A DNA stretch of 40,078 nucleotides. Source: Pseudomonadota bacterium. Its GTDB lineage: Bacteria; Desulfobacterota; Syntrophia; Syntrophales; UBA5619. Below the pieces are notes generated by a model, which was not told where the DNA came from, ran no database searches, and worked only from the letters and a program-made list of their open reading frames with translations. The stretch lies in assembly GCA_018827585.1 (NCBI GenBank), contig JAHJXP010000224.1:1-40078 (forward strand), in the 5' to 3' direction. The translations under genes were made by a program, and so were the position numbers. Positions 1 through 7,514 of this stretch are shown here, in pieces. Position 1 is the stretch's first letter. Each line of letters starts with the position of its first letter.

Positions 1-199
1 CCCCTTTTTTTAGTCCAACATAAAATCTCTGGCCTACTGGGCCAGGTCAGTGTTCAGAGACCTTGGCGTCTGAACGGACAACAGGTGCAAACAGAGTCGG
101 AAATTTTAGCTGAAATGAGTGTATTTAATCGTAAAAAAGCTAATCTAAGGCGGACCCACTTGTCAAGACAATTTTTTAGAGATACTTAAGGGTCTGAAG
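1..199. other. Non-coding left edge with small inverted repeats
   Basis: No coding region is supported here. Two short inverted repeats are visible. CTGGCC (29-34) pairs with GGCCAG (40-45) around a 5-base loop; read on the minus strand it is followed by AGATTTTATG, so it could be a weak terminator for the minus-strand operon ending at 200 or 305. GTTCAGA (52-58) pairs with TCTGAAC (69-75) around 10 bases and has no obvious role. Neither is a strong classical terminator. Confidence 0.3.
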
Positions 200-304
200 T
201 TACTTGTTTTGGAGGAGAGAGTGAATGATCATTCCGACGTCGTCTTCATTCAGCGCGTCGACCCTCTTGAGTCGCTTTGTCATTGCGTCGACAACGGCCA
301 ATAC
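200..304 (-). pseudogene. In-frame C-terminal tail of the DRE-TIM enzyme beyond a premature TAG
   Basis: Reading on past the TAG at 305-307 in the same minus-strand frame gives 34 further sense codons before a TAA at 200-202. The predicted tail reads VLAVVDAMTKRLKR, then VDALNEDD, then VGMIIHSLLQNK. It is amphipathic and charged like the C-terminal helices that close LeuA and homocitrate-synthase-type enzymes, where an acidic 'L(S/T)xEE/DD' stretch is common. This suggests that the stop is a recent nonsense change, for example CAG to TAG, rather than the natural end. Whether the tail is translated cannot be seen. Confidence 0.55.
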
Positions 305-1507
305 CTACTCCCCGTTGAGCGTGATACCCATTTCTTCGGCCTTCAACTCGACACTTTTGCCGCCCAGTGCGGAAGGACCAAACAGGATGGTCATCTTCTG
401 CCCGATGGTGCCGGGTTCGATAAAGCCCCTCGTCCTCTCCCCTTTGATGCGCGTGCGCAGTATCCCCTCGATGTGCGTATCGGGCGTTTCCAGAAACACC
501 GACTTGCCTACGAGCGGCTTGTACGACTGAACCGCGATGCCGGTTATCTCCTGTACCAGCCGGGATAGTTCGGTAATCTTTTCGAGCTTTATCCCGAGAT
601 CCATCCCGTACATCACCGTCAGGGCCATCACCACCTCTTCAAAGGCGGCCAGTCCGGCGCCGTCTGCCAAACCGTTGACGGATGTTTCAACGTTGGAGGC
701 GCCTGCCTCGACCCCGGCCAATGTGCACGCCGTCGCCGTTCCGTAGTTGTTGTGGGCATGGATGCCCACCGCGGCATCGCCGGCAATGCCGATCAGCAAT
801 CCCACCAACCGTTTATAGGCGGGCACCGTCAAGACCCCGCCGCCGGCAGTCTTGATTCGATTGGCCCCGGCATCGATGGCCGCGCGATAGAGGTCAAGGG
901 CATACCGCTCGTCCCACCGGGTGCAGGTAAACCAAAAAGATGTTGAAACACCGCTCTTTTTACAATGGTGTATCGCGTCCTGTACCCTGTGACAATAGTC
1001 CGGCCAGTCGTATCCGGGCAGGGGCGTTGGATAGAGGGCGCACAGGACGATATCCGCGCCGGCTTCGAGGATTTGATCGATCCCTTTCTTATAGTCGGGC
1101 AAGTCGATCCTGGCGATTGCGCTCTTCCTGATCCTCAAGCCTTCCTTTTTCAGGGCTTTCAAAAAGTCGAGATGCCCCTGATTGATGGAAGCAAAGCCGC
1201 AGTCGATCTCATGGACGTTCATCTCGTCCAACAGCCTCGTTATCCGTAGCTTGTCCTCCAGGCTGTAAACCACATGGGGCGCCTCTTCTCCCTCGCGGAT
1301 CGTGCTGTCCGTGATGGTCACCCTTTTCGGTAAGGAATACTGGGCCAACACCTCCTCGTGGAGATTCCAGCGGCTGTTCCAGAATCGCCCCTGCGGATCG
1401 TGCTCGACGCTAAAAGCAGCTTCCTTGATCCTGAATTCCGTCACGTAACTCACAGAGCCTTTCTTCCCGATGAGCCCTCTCGATAGGGCGGTTGGGTACG
1501 CCGTCAC
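305..1507 (-). CDS. DRE-TIM metallolyase, LeuA/homocitrate synthase-like (possibly truncated)
   Basis: This 400-residue protein is of the HMGL-like (DRE-TIM) family, which performs Claisen-type condensation or cleavage of 2-oxoacids with acyl-CoA, as in isopropylmalate, citramalate and homocitrate synthases. The signature is ITDSTIREGEE at residues 65-75, with Arg71 and Glu72 in the catalytic position. The metal motif is GIHAHNNYG (His250, His252, Asn254). The start is a GTG at 1507 that overlaps the upstream dehydrogenase stop as GTGA, with GGAG about 8 bases upstream, so the two genes are probably translationally coupled. It lacks the long LeuA regulatory domain. The TAG at 305-307 appears premature because 34 more coherent codons follow in frame. 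The exact substrate is not recognisable; pairing with a 2-hydroxyacid dehydrogenase suggests 2-oxoacid or hydroxyacid metabolism. Confidence 0.8.
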   Translation of the reverse strand: MTAYPTALSRGLIGKKGSVSYVTEFRIKEAAFSVEHDPQGRFWNSRWNLHEEVLAQYSLPKRVTITDSTIREGEEAPHVVYSLEDKLRITRLLDEMNVHEIDCGFASINQGHLDFLKALKKEGLRIRKSAIARIDLPDYKKGIDQILEAGADIVLCALYPTPLPGYDWPDYCHRVQDAIHHCKKSGVSTSFWFTCTRWDERYALDLYRAAIDAGANRIKTAGGGVLTVPAYKRLVGLLIGIAGDAAVGIHAHNNYGTATACTLAGVEAGASNVETSVNGLADGAGLAAFEEVVMALTVMYGMDLGIKLEKITELSRLVQEITGIAVQSYKPLVGKSVFLETPDTHIEGILRTRIKGERTRGFIEPGTIGQKMTILFGPSALGGKSVELKAEEMGITLNGE

Positions 1508-2484
1508 TGCGTTCTCCGCAGCGTCTCCGGATTCACGACGTTGATCGGTGTGCCGGATTGATAGGCCAGTATCTGCTCGAAGATGTCGGCAAAGTGGGCC
1601 TCGTATCCGTCCCGCTCGACGTAACCCAGGTGCGGCGTACAGACGACGTTGTCCATAACCAGCAACGGATGGCGGCCGCCGGGCAACGGTTCCTCATCGT
1701 ATACGTCGACGGCCGCCATGCCCGGCCGGCCGGCGCGCAGCGCCGCCTCGAGCGCGCCGGGTTCGATCAATCCCGCGCGGCTCGTGTTGACGATCAGGGC
1801 ATCGGGCTTCATCCGCGCGAGATCGGACGCTGTGACGATGCCGCGCGTCGCGTCGATGAGCCGCAGGTGGAGCGTCAGCACATCCGATTCCTCGAACAGC
1901 GCCGCCCGGCTCGACGCCACCGCATGCCCGTCGGCGCCCGCTTTTGCGATGCTTGCCTCGCGCCCCCAGGCGAGCACCTTCATGCCGAAGGCCGTGCCGT
2001 AACCGGCAACGACGGCGCCGATGCGCCCGTAGCCGAAAATGCCGAGCGTGCGTCCGCGCAGACCGAGCCCCACGGTTGACTGCCAGCGCCCGGCCCGCAT
2101 TGCGATCATCTCCTGCGGGATCCTGCGCATCGCCGCGAGGATCAGCCCCCAGGTTAACTCCGCGGTCGGATAGGACGGCAGGTCTGGATGCATGTTGGAC
2201 GACACGATCACGCCGTGCCGCGTGCAGGCCTCGACGTCGATATGCGGATAACCGCTGCGCTGGCTGATGAGCCTGAGCCCGGGCAGGCGCTCGATCAGCG
2301 GCGCGCGAATCGGCGTGCGCTCGCGGATCAAAACCAGCGCTTCCGTGTCCTTCAGACGCGCGGCGAGCGTTTCCGTGTCCGTCGCATGATCGTTCCAGAT
2401 CGTGACGTTATGACCGGCGAGTCTGTCGAAGCAGCGCAGCGTGCGCACGACGTTCTGATAGTCGTCCAGTATCGTAATGTTCAT
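1504..2484 (-). CDS. D-2-hydroxyacid dehydrogenase, NAD(P)-dependent
   Basis: This is a 326-residue cytosolic oxidoreductase of the D-isomer-specific 2-hydroxyacid dehydrogenase family (phosphoglycerate dehydrogenase type), which interconverts 2-hydroxyacids and 2-oxoacids. The Rossmann loop is GYGRIG at 151-156. The catalytic set is present: Arg236 in NTSRAGLIEPGAL, Glu264 or Glu265 in DVYDEEPL, and His285 in CTPHLGY. Length is normal for the family without an ACT domain. The start ATG at 2484 has GAGGAGGG upstream. Its stop overlaps the GTG of the next minus-strand gene by four bases, so the two form an operon and probably act on the same substrate. SerA itself is possible but less likely given the neighbours. 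Confidence 0.9.
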   Translation of the reverse strand: MNITILDDYQNVVRTLRCFDRLAGHNVTIWNDHATDTETLAARLKDTEALVLIRERTPIRAPLIERLPGLRLISQRSGYPHIDVEACTRHGVIVSSNMHPDLPSYPTAELTWGLILAAMRRIPQEMIAMRAGRWQSTVGLGLRGRTLGIFGYGRIGAVVAGYGTAFGMKVLAWGREASIAKAGADGHAVASSRAALFEESDVLTLHLRLIDATRGIVTASDLARMKPDALIVNTSRAGLIEPGALEAALRAGRPGMAAVDVYDEEPLPGGRHPLLVMDNVVCTPHLGYVERDGYEAHFADIFEQILAYQSGTPINVVNPETLRRTQ

Positions 2485-2712
2485 GGTTCGCCTTTTCCCT
2501 CCTCATGCGATGCTGAGTGGTTTTCCGCGGGCCGCGCCTGGGTTGGTCGCGCACCCACACGGCGATACTGCTCCCTCGGCGCCCCGGCGATTCGATGGAT
2601 GTGTGCAACGCGATAGATGTATCCGGGCGGCTGCGCCCCGGTCATGCCCATTCCGCCGCAGGTTACGAAGAGTTTGCTTTCTTCATGCGTCGAGGATGAT
2701 TTACATCCCCGG

Positions 2713-2832
2713 CTATATCGTTCGGATGCGAACCAGGACGCGCTCCGCCGCGTCCAAGGCCCCGCGTGCCCAGATATTCCTCTCGGAGAAGGGGATTCGA
2801 AAAGGTATCGCCTCGACAGCGGTTACTCGCAT
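2713..2832 (-). pseudogene. Truncated enolase-superfamily gene (N-terminal 39 residues)
   Basis: From the ATG at 2832 the minus strand encodes 39 residues before a TAG at 2713-2715, beginning MRVTAVEAIPFRIPFSE and continuing through WARGALDAAERVLVRIRT. This matches the start of the intact 26300 gene (MKVASVEAIPFRIPLTE, WARGALDAAEHVLVRIRT). The DNA is nearly identical across the stretch coding for the RGALDAAE to RIRT segment. An AAGGAGTGG ribosome-binding site precedes the ATG, as it does at 26300. The capping-domain remainder and the whole barrel are missing. It is a decayed paralogue cut off by deletion. Confidence 0.85.
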
Positions 2833-2946
2833 TTCACCACTCCTTGTGCCGACGTGATAAAAAGGCGCTTTCGCGGGAGGCGAGGATAAGAAGGGCGCCC
2901 GTGATTGTCAAGGAGATTTTATCGAACGAACGTGTCAGCCTTACTT

Positions 2947-3108
2947 TTACGCCTCTGCCATGATGTTGCCTTCCGTGACGACCTTTCCCCATTTAAGTGA
3001 TAGAGGCACATATATTTTACCCATTTGCACAACGATGGAAAGGGGCTTTATGGGCGCTCCTAAATTTTCGGCTGTTGCCAAAATCTCCTTGACAACGAGA
3101 ACAGCCAT
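2947..3108 (-). pseudogene. Short ORF ending in a TTT receptor (TctC-type) C-terminus
   Basis: This minus-strand ORF of 53 residues starts at ATG 3108 behind GGGGGGAGGATACGA and ends at TAA 2947-2949. Its last part, LKWGKVVTEGNIMAEA, closely matches the end of the receptor at 18570 (VKWGKVVKEGNIRKE), the conserved C-terminus of TctC/Bug proteins. The first ~37 residues (beginning MAVLVVKEILATAENL) do not resemble a receptor and I do not recognise them, so this looks like an unrelated gene start fused by deletion to a receptor tail. It lies directly upstream of the enolase stump, mirroring the order at 26130-26300. Confidence 0.6.
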
Positions 3109-3401
3109 TCGTATCCTCCCCCCCGTGCCTTATGAAACGCCATGCCGACCATAGTTGCGCCCCTCGGTCGCCATCTTGGTCGTGGTGGGCGAAGCAAAGC
3201 CATCTCCTGCATTTCAACCTATCGAAATCCAGGGATTTTTTAATCGATACGTGCCTCGTAATGGCCAGGGTAACGACTTCAACCGCAATCAGCCAGCAGC
3301 GGGTGTTTCAGGCGCAAAGGTCATTGTCACGGGCCGGCGGGCCTGAGGTGTGGGCGCTCGGTCGGCCGTCGCGTTCAGTTTATTAGGGAGGGGAAGGACG
3401 C

Positions 3402-3854
3402 ATGAGGATCAAGAGTCCCAAGGATTTTTGGGCGGGTCTGATGTTCATTGGTTTTGGTCTGTTTTTCATGATCGGCGCGGGCAACTACGATTTGGGCAGC
3501 ACGGAGCGGATGGGGCCGGCCTATTTCCCGACGATGCTGGGGGGGCTGATGGCGGTTGTCGGCGGCGCCGTTTTTTTTCAGTCGTTTGTGGTGAGCGGGG
3601 GAAAGGTGGTGGCGATTCCGTTGCGGCTGCTTTTTTTCATTACCGTGGCGTTGCTGCTGTTCGGCTACCTGCTCAAGCCGATCGGTTTGGTGCTGGCGCT
3701 AGCGCTGCTGGTTGTCGTTTCGGCGTCTGCCGGGCACGAGTTCAAGTTGCGGGAGGTGCTGCTTTTGGCCGTCGCGCTGACCGTTCTGTCCGTGCTGGTG
3801 TTCGTGAAGGGGCTCGGGCAGCCCTTTCCGCTCTTGCCTAAATTCCTCGGTTAA
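3402..3854 (+). CDS. tctB: TTT transporter small membrane subunit TctB
   Basis: This 150-residue hydrophobic protein is the size of TctB, the small four-helix membrane subunit of tripartite tricarboxylate transporters. Hydrophobic segments lie at about residues 10-28 (FWAGLMFIGFGLFFMIG), 42-65, 75-100 and 110-130. The element GSTERMGPAYFPTMLGGLM is typical of TctB, where a GxAxRMGPGxFP motif follows the first helix. The start ATG has GGGAGGGGAAGGA upstream. It ends 12 bases before tctA and the two are surely co-transcribed. The paralogue at 19591 has the same length and motif (GSALRMGPGFFPTIL). Confidence 0.92.
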   Translation: MRIKSPKDFWAGLMFIGFGLFFMIGAGNYDLGSTERMGPAYFPTMLGGLMAVVGGAVFFQSFVVSGGKVVAIPLRLLFFITVALLLFGYLLKPIGLVLALALLVVVSASAGHEFKLREVLLLAVALTVLSVLVFVKGLGQPFPLLPKFLG

Positions 3855-3866
3855 AAGGAGAACGCG

Positions 3867-5375
3867 ATGGAAATGCAATTCCTGGACAATCTCTCGCTCG
3901 GTTTCGGCGTTGCGTTCCAGTGGGTTAACCTTCTCTACTGCCTGATCGGCGTGCTGCTTGGGACGCTGATCGGCGTGCTGCCCGGCATCGGTCCGACCGC
4001 GACGATCGCGATGCTGTTGCCGGTGACCTTCGGCCTCTCGCCGATCACGGCGATGATCATGCTGGCGGGCATCTATTACGGGGCGCAGTACGGCGGATCG
4101 ACGACGTCGATCCTGGTCAACATTCCGGGGGAGGCGGCGTCGGTCGTGACCTGCCTGGACGGTTACCAGATGGCGCGCCAAGGGCGTGCGGGACCGGCGT
4201 TGGCGGTTTCGGCGATCGGTTCGTTCTTCGCCGGCTGCGTGGCCACGGTGGTCGTGGCGATGTTCGCCCCGCCGCTGGCGGGTATGGCGCTGAAGTTCGG
4301 TCCCTCCGAGTATTTTTCGTTGATGGTGTTCGGCCTGGTGGGGGCCACCGTTCTGGCGCACGGGTCGTTGCTCAAGGCGATTGCGATGGTGCTGCTGGGC
4401 CTGCTGCTGGGCTTGGTGGGCACGGACGTCAGTTCGGGCATGATGCGCTTCACGTTTGGCATTTATGAACTCTCCGATGGAATTGGCTTTGTTGGTCTGG
4501 CGATGGGCCTGTTCGGCATCGCCGAGATCATCTCCAACCTTGAGCTCAAGGGGTCGCGAGAGGTGTTCACCAGCAAGATCGGGCGGCTGATGCCGTCGCG
4601 GGAGGACTTCCGGCGGATGTGGAAACCCATCCTGCGCGGGACCGCGTTTGGTTCGGCGCTGGGGATCCTGCCGGGCGGCGGGGCGCTTCTGGCCTCTTTC
4701 GGCGCATATGCGCTGGAGAAGAAGATCTCCCGCTACGGCAACGAGTTCGGCAAGGGGGCGATCGAAGGCGTGGCGGCACCGGAATCGGCGAACAACGCCG
4801 GTGCTCAGACCTCCTTCATTCCGATGCTCACGTTGGGCATCCCATCCAACGTGGTGATGGCGCTGATGGTCGGCGCGCTGATGATCCAGGGTATCACCCC
4901 GGGCCCGAGAGTGATGACCGAAAAGCCGGAAATGTTCTGGGGGCTGATCGCCTCGATGTGGATCGGCAACGCGATGCTCGTGATCCTGAATTTGCCGCTG
5001 ATCGGCATCTGGATCAGGCTGCTGAAGGTTCCCTACCGCTTTCTTTACCCGTCGATCCTGGTCTTTATGGGGATCGGCGTCTACGGCCTGTCGAACAGCC
5101 CGTTCGATGTGCTGCTGATGGCGATTTTCGGGATTCTCGGCGTCATCTTCGTCAAGATCGAGTGCGAGCCGGCGCCGTTGATCCTGGGATTTGTACTCGG
5201 GCCGATGATGGAGGAGAATCTGCGACGGGCGCTGCTGATCGCACAGGGCGATCCGACGGTCCTGATCACCAAGCCCATCAGCGCCGGATTTCTGATCGCG
5301 GCGGTCACCCTGCTCGTCGTCGTTCTGGCGCCGGCGATCCGCAAGAAGCGCGAGGAGGTCTTCGTCGAAGATTGA
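3867..5375 (+). CDS. tctA: TTT transporter large membrane subunit TctA
   Basis: This 502-residue polytopic inner-membrane protein is the channel subunit of a tripartite tricarboxylate transporter, which moves carboxylates delivered by a periplasmic TctC receptor using an ion gradient. The family motif GVLPGIGPTATIAMLLP begins at residue 36, and YYGAQYGGSTTSILVNIPGE follows at about residues 72-91. The second repeat contains GILPGGGALLASF and ESANNAGAQTSFIPMLTLG. Length is normal. AAGGAGAACGCG precedes the ATG. Its partner receptor may be the product of 7515, three genes downstream. The tctA paralogue at 20057 shares long identical stretches. Confidence 0.95.
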   Translation: MEMQFLDNLSLGFGVAFQWVNLLYCLIGVLLGTLIGVLPGIGPTATIAMLLPVTFGLSPITAMIMLAGIYYGAQYGGSTTSILVNIPGEAASVVTCLDGYQMARQGRAGPALAVSAIGSFFAGCVATVVVAMFAPPLAGMALKFGPSEYFSLMVFGLVGATVLAHGSLLKAIAMVLLGLLLGLVGTDVSSGMMRFTFGIYELSDGIGFVGLAMGLFGIAEIISNLELKGSREVFTSKIGRLMPSREDFRRMWKPILRGTAFGSALGILPGGGALLASFGAYALEKKISRYGNEFGKGAIEGVAAPESANNAGAQTSFIPMLTLGIPSNVVMALMVGALMIQGITPGPRVMTEKPEMFWGLIASMWIGNAMLVILNLPLIGIWIRLLKVPYRFLYPSILVFMGIGVYGLSNSPFDVLLMAIFGILGVIFVKIECEPAPLILGFVLGPMMEENLRRALLIAQGDPTVLITKPISAGFLIAAVTLLVVVLAPAIRKKREEVFVED

Positions 5376-5470
5376 AAATGGGGCGGAACGCCATATTTCA
5401 TGAGGATCTGAAAAAGCTCTGTCTTTATGGCGTGCATATCTGAAAACAAAGTCAGGAGGTCCGGAGCAAC

Positions 5471-6346
5471 ATGCAGACAATCAAGGACGAGTACATGGTT
5501 TCGGGGGATGGGCGCAAGCCGTGCTTGGTTACACCGCCAAAGGCATGTGAGACCCATTCCCATATTTACGGGCCGGCTGACCAATACCGCCGATTCCCTG
5601 GGAGGAAGCCGAATTACGGTGCTTCTCTGGAGGCTTACGAAACGATGCTCAAGCGCCTGGGTTTCGAGCGGTGTGTCATCGTTCAGCCCTCGCTCTACAG
5701 CACGGACAACCGCTGCACACTCGACGCCATCCGTTATTTCGGACTGTCCCGGGCACGGGGCGTCGTGGTGACGAAAAAGGACGTCAGCCGCGAAGAGCTT
5801 CAGCAGATGCACGATGCCGGGATCCGCGGCTTGCGATTCTATCTTCTCGTGGATGACTTCGTCATGGGCAACGTCCCCGAGATGGCCAAGCGCATCGCGC
5901 CGTTGGGCTGGCATCTCCAGGTCCAGGACCGCGGCAACTGGCTCCCGGAGGCGATTCCGCTCCTTGAAAAACTGCCGGTCGATATCGTGATCGACCACGT
6001 CGGCCGGACGCCGCCGGAGAACGGCATCAACGATCCGGGTTTCAAGGCGCTGCTCCGCTTCATGGAAACCGGCCGCTGCTGGGTGAAAATTTCTGCCCCT
6101 TATCTGGCGAGTGTCGACGGGCCGCCGCATTATGCCGATGTCGGCGAAAAGGTTCGCGCGCTGGTCTCCGTCCGGCCCGATCGCCTGGTCTGGGCGGCCA
6201 ACTGGCCGCATCCCAATCACACGCCCGGCAACAAGCCTGAGGAGGCGGACTGTCTGGATGTTCTGCTCGACTGGGTACCCGATGCTGCGGTCCGGAACGC
6301 AATTCTGGCCGACAATCCCGGGATTCTCTACGATTTTGACAGGTGA
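5471..6346 (+). CDS. LigI-like amidohydrolase (2-pyrone-4,6-dicarboxylate lactonase family)
   Basis: This 291-residue TIM-barrel hydrolase of the amidohydrolase_2 type resembles LigI, which opens 2-pyrone-4,6-dicarboxylate to 4-oxalomesaconate. Visible motifs are ETHSHIYGP (Glu27, His29, His31) where LigI has DAHCH, GIRGLRFYL around 118-125, IDHVGR with His176, and LVWAANWPHPNHT near 240-252. At residue 244 Asn stands where characterised LigI has the catalytic Asp of GTDWPHP. AGGAGG precedes the ATG. It sits between a TTT pair and a GalB-like gene, which fits a lactone or oxalomesaconate branch. The substrate is uncertain; other 2-oxo- or sugar-acid lactones are possible. Confidence 0.8.
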   Translation: MQTIKDEYMVSGDGRKPCLVTPPKACETHSHIYGPADQYRRFPGRKPNYGASLEAYETMLKRLGFERCVIVQPSLYSTDNRCTLDAIRYFGLSRARGVVVTKKDVSREELQQMHDAGIRGLRFYLLVDDFVMGNVPEMAKRIAPLGWHLQVQDRGNWLPEAIPLLEKLPVDIVIDHVGRTPPENGINDPGFKALLRFMETGRCWVKISAPYLASVDGPPHYADVGEKVRALVSVRPDRLVWAANWPHPNHTPGNKPEEADCLDVLLDWVPDAAVRNAILADNPGILYDFDR

Positions 6347-6357
6347 TCGGAAAAGAG

Positions 6358-6404
6358 GGTTCTCTCCGCACCTTTCCCTGTGGAAGAGAAGGTGCAGAGA
6401 AACC
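6358..6404. terminator. Long imperfect stem-loop between the LigI-like and GalB-like genes
   Basis: A 5' arm beginning GGTTCTCTCCGCACC (from 6358) pairs with a 3' arm ending GGTGCAGAGAAACC (to 6404), with a few bulges and a short loop at CTGT. No T-tract follows on the plus strand, so it is more likely an attenuating or mRNA-stabilising hairpin than a classical intrinsic terminator. Confidence 0.4.
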
Positions 6405-6462
6405 GATGGCTCGCTGTGGCGCCAGGGTTGAAAAGGGAACCGATTAAGCAAGGAGGACAACC

Positions 6463-7124
6463 ATGATAGGGGAGAATAGCAGAACGGCATTGGTGGTGAG
6501 CGCACACTCGGCGGATTTTGTCTGGCGTGCGGGCGGTGCGAGTCGGCCAAGCTCTGGAAGGATGGTGGAATGACGCTCGATCGGGTCAAGTCACTGCGTC
6601 GGGAAGAGGCGCTGGCGGCTGCGGCGGTTTTGGGCGGGGAAGTGGGATTCCTTGACTGCGGCGACTACCCGCTGAATTTTACGGCGGCGAACCTGGATCA
6701 TCTGGTCGACATCTACCGATCCATTCAACCCCGGTTCATCCTGACCAATTCGCTGGAAGATCCCTACAACTTCGATCACCCGCTGGCGGCACGGGTCGCT
6801 CAGGAGGCCCGGATCGTGGCGCAGGCGCACGGACACAAACCGGATGGGACCGTGCTCGGCGCGCCTCCTGTCTTTTTATTTGAGCCGCATCAGACCGAGC
6901 AGTGCAACTGGAAACCGCAGGTACTGCTTGACATCACACCCGTATGGGACAAGAAGCGCAAAGCGTTCGAGATCATGGCGGCGCAGGAATATCTCTGGGA
7001 TTACTACACCCGGGTGGCATTGAATCGTGGCGTGCAGGCGGCTCGCAACTCCGAGAAAAAGCAGATCAAGTATGCGGAGGCCTATCAGCGTGTGTTTCCC
7101 CAGGTGACCGATGACCTCCAATGA
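6463..7124 (+). pseudogene. GalB-like PIG-L/LmbE hydratase, broken by deletion and frameshift
   Basis: The N-terminal part, from ATG 6463 (behind AAGGAGGACAACC), reads TALVVSAHSADFVWRAGGA, the start of PIG-L-fold 4-oxalomesaconate hydratases such as Pseudomonas GalB, including the AHxxD metal motif. The reading then runs out of frame and stops at TGA 6571-6573. The rest of the family protein resumes in another frame, first as ESAKLWKDGG and then from the ATG at 6570: MTLDRVKSLRREEA, LEDPYNFDHPLA with the second metal motif, and EYLWDYYTRVALNRGVQA. About 20 residues expected between AGGA and GESAKLW are absent, so this is a deletion plus frameshift near 6541. The two ORFs overlap as ATGA, so a 184-residue C-terminal fragment (6570-7124) could still be made, without the first metal motif. 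Confidence 0.85.
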
Positions 7125-7514
7125 AAAAGCGGAGGACGTATGGATTCTTGTCCCGATTGCCCTAAAGCACATCGGCCGTAGGGTCATCGTGAACGAGGCC
7201 GATAGGAGATCGGATTATTGCTTGTGATGGAAATTGAATGGTCATGGCAGGAAGATGTTCACTCGTTAATCTGAAAGGGGCGACCGTGCCGGGTGGTGTG
7301 AGACTTCCGATGGCGACAAACACTTGGCGACTTGGTTCAGTGCATTTCCGCCGCAAGCCGTGGAGAACCCGGTGTGAGGCCGTCATAAAGGCGTTCCGGA
7401 CGCAGTCGATATGCCGAAATACAGCTGCCGAAATACCGCTTGACAAAGCGGGCTTCCCATTATAGCTCTACCAGCAGCAAGTTTCACTATCCCCCCTGAG
7501 AAAGGAGAGTTACC
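7125..7514. other. 390-base intergenic region without a recognisable gene
   Basis: No supported gene. A short frame behind GGAGGACGT (from 7140) gives only 13 residues. Read-throughs on either strand have no recognisable family. A weak promoter candidate for the downstream receptor lies near its end (7440-7466). Confidence 0.5.
7440..7466 (+). promoter_or_regulatory. Weak sigma70-type promoter candidate upstream of a TTT receptor
   Basis: TTGACA at 7440-7445 and TATAGC at 7461-7466 are separated by 15 bases, slightly short of the optimum. The position, about 50 bases before the receptor ATG at 7515, is reasonable. Based on consensus matching only. Confidence 0.3.

Larger units (their letters stand above)
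2485..3401. other. Decayed intergenic region with gene remnants
   Basis: This 0.9 kb stretch between the minus-strand operon and TTT system 1 has no intact gene. On the minus strand it holds an enolase-superfamily N-terminal stump (2713-2832) and a short ORF ending like a TTT receptor (2947-3108), both listed separately. Upstream of the latter, a minus-strand frame ending in TAA near 3130 reads SPTTTKMATEGRNYGRHGVS; it may be the end of another lost gene that I cannot name. I see nothing assignable in 2485-2712. An ATTTC/GAAAT inverted repeat with 8-base spacer lies near 3210. Confidence 0.6.

Noticed and set aside
160..177. Possible terminator TTGTC-AA-GACAA followed by six T
   Set aside because: Five-pair stem with a two-base loop is too weak, and no plus-strand gene precedes it.
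3699..5480. A 593-residue open frame on the minus strand opposite tctB/tctA
   Set aside because: It is rich in Arg, His, Gln and Asp in the pattern produced by reading the complement of a GC-rich membrane protein gene; no family motif, and the plus-strand genes are certain.
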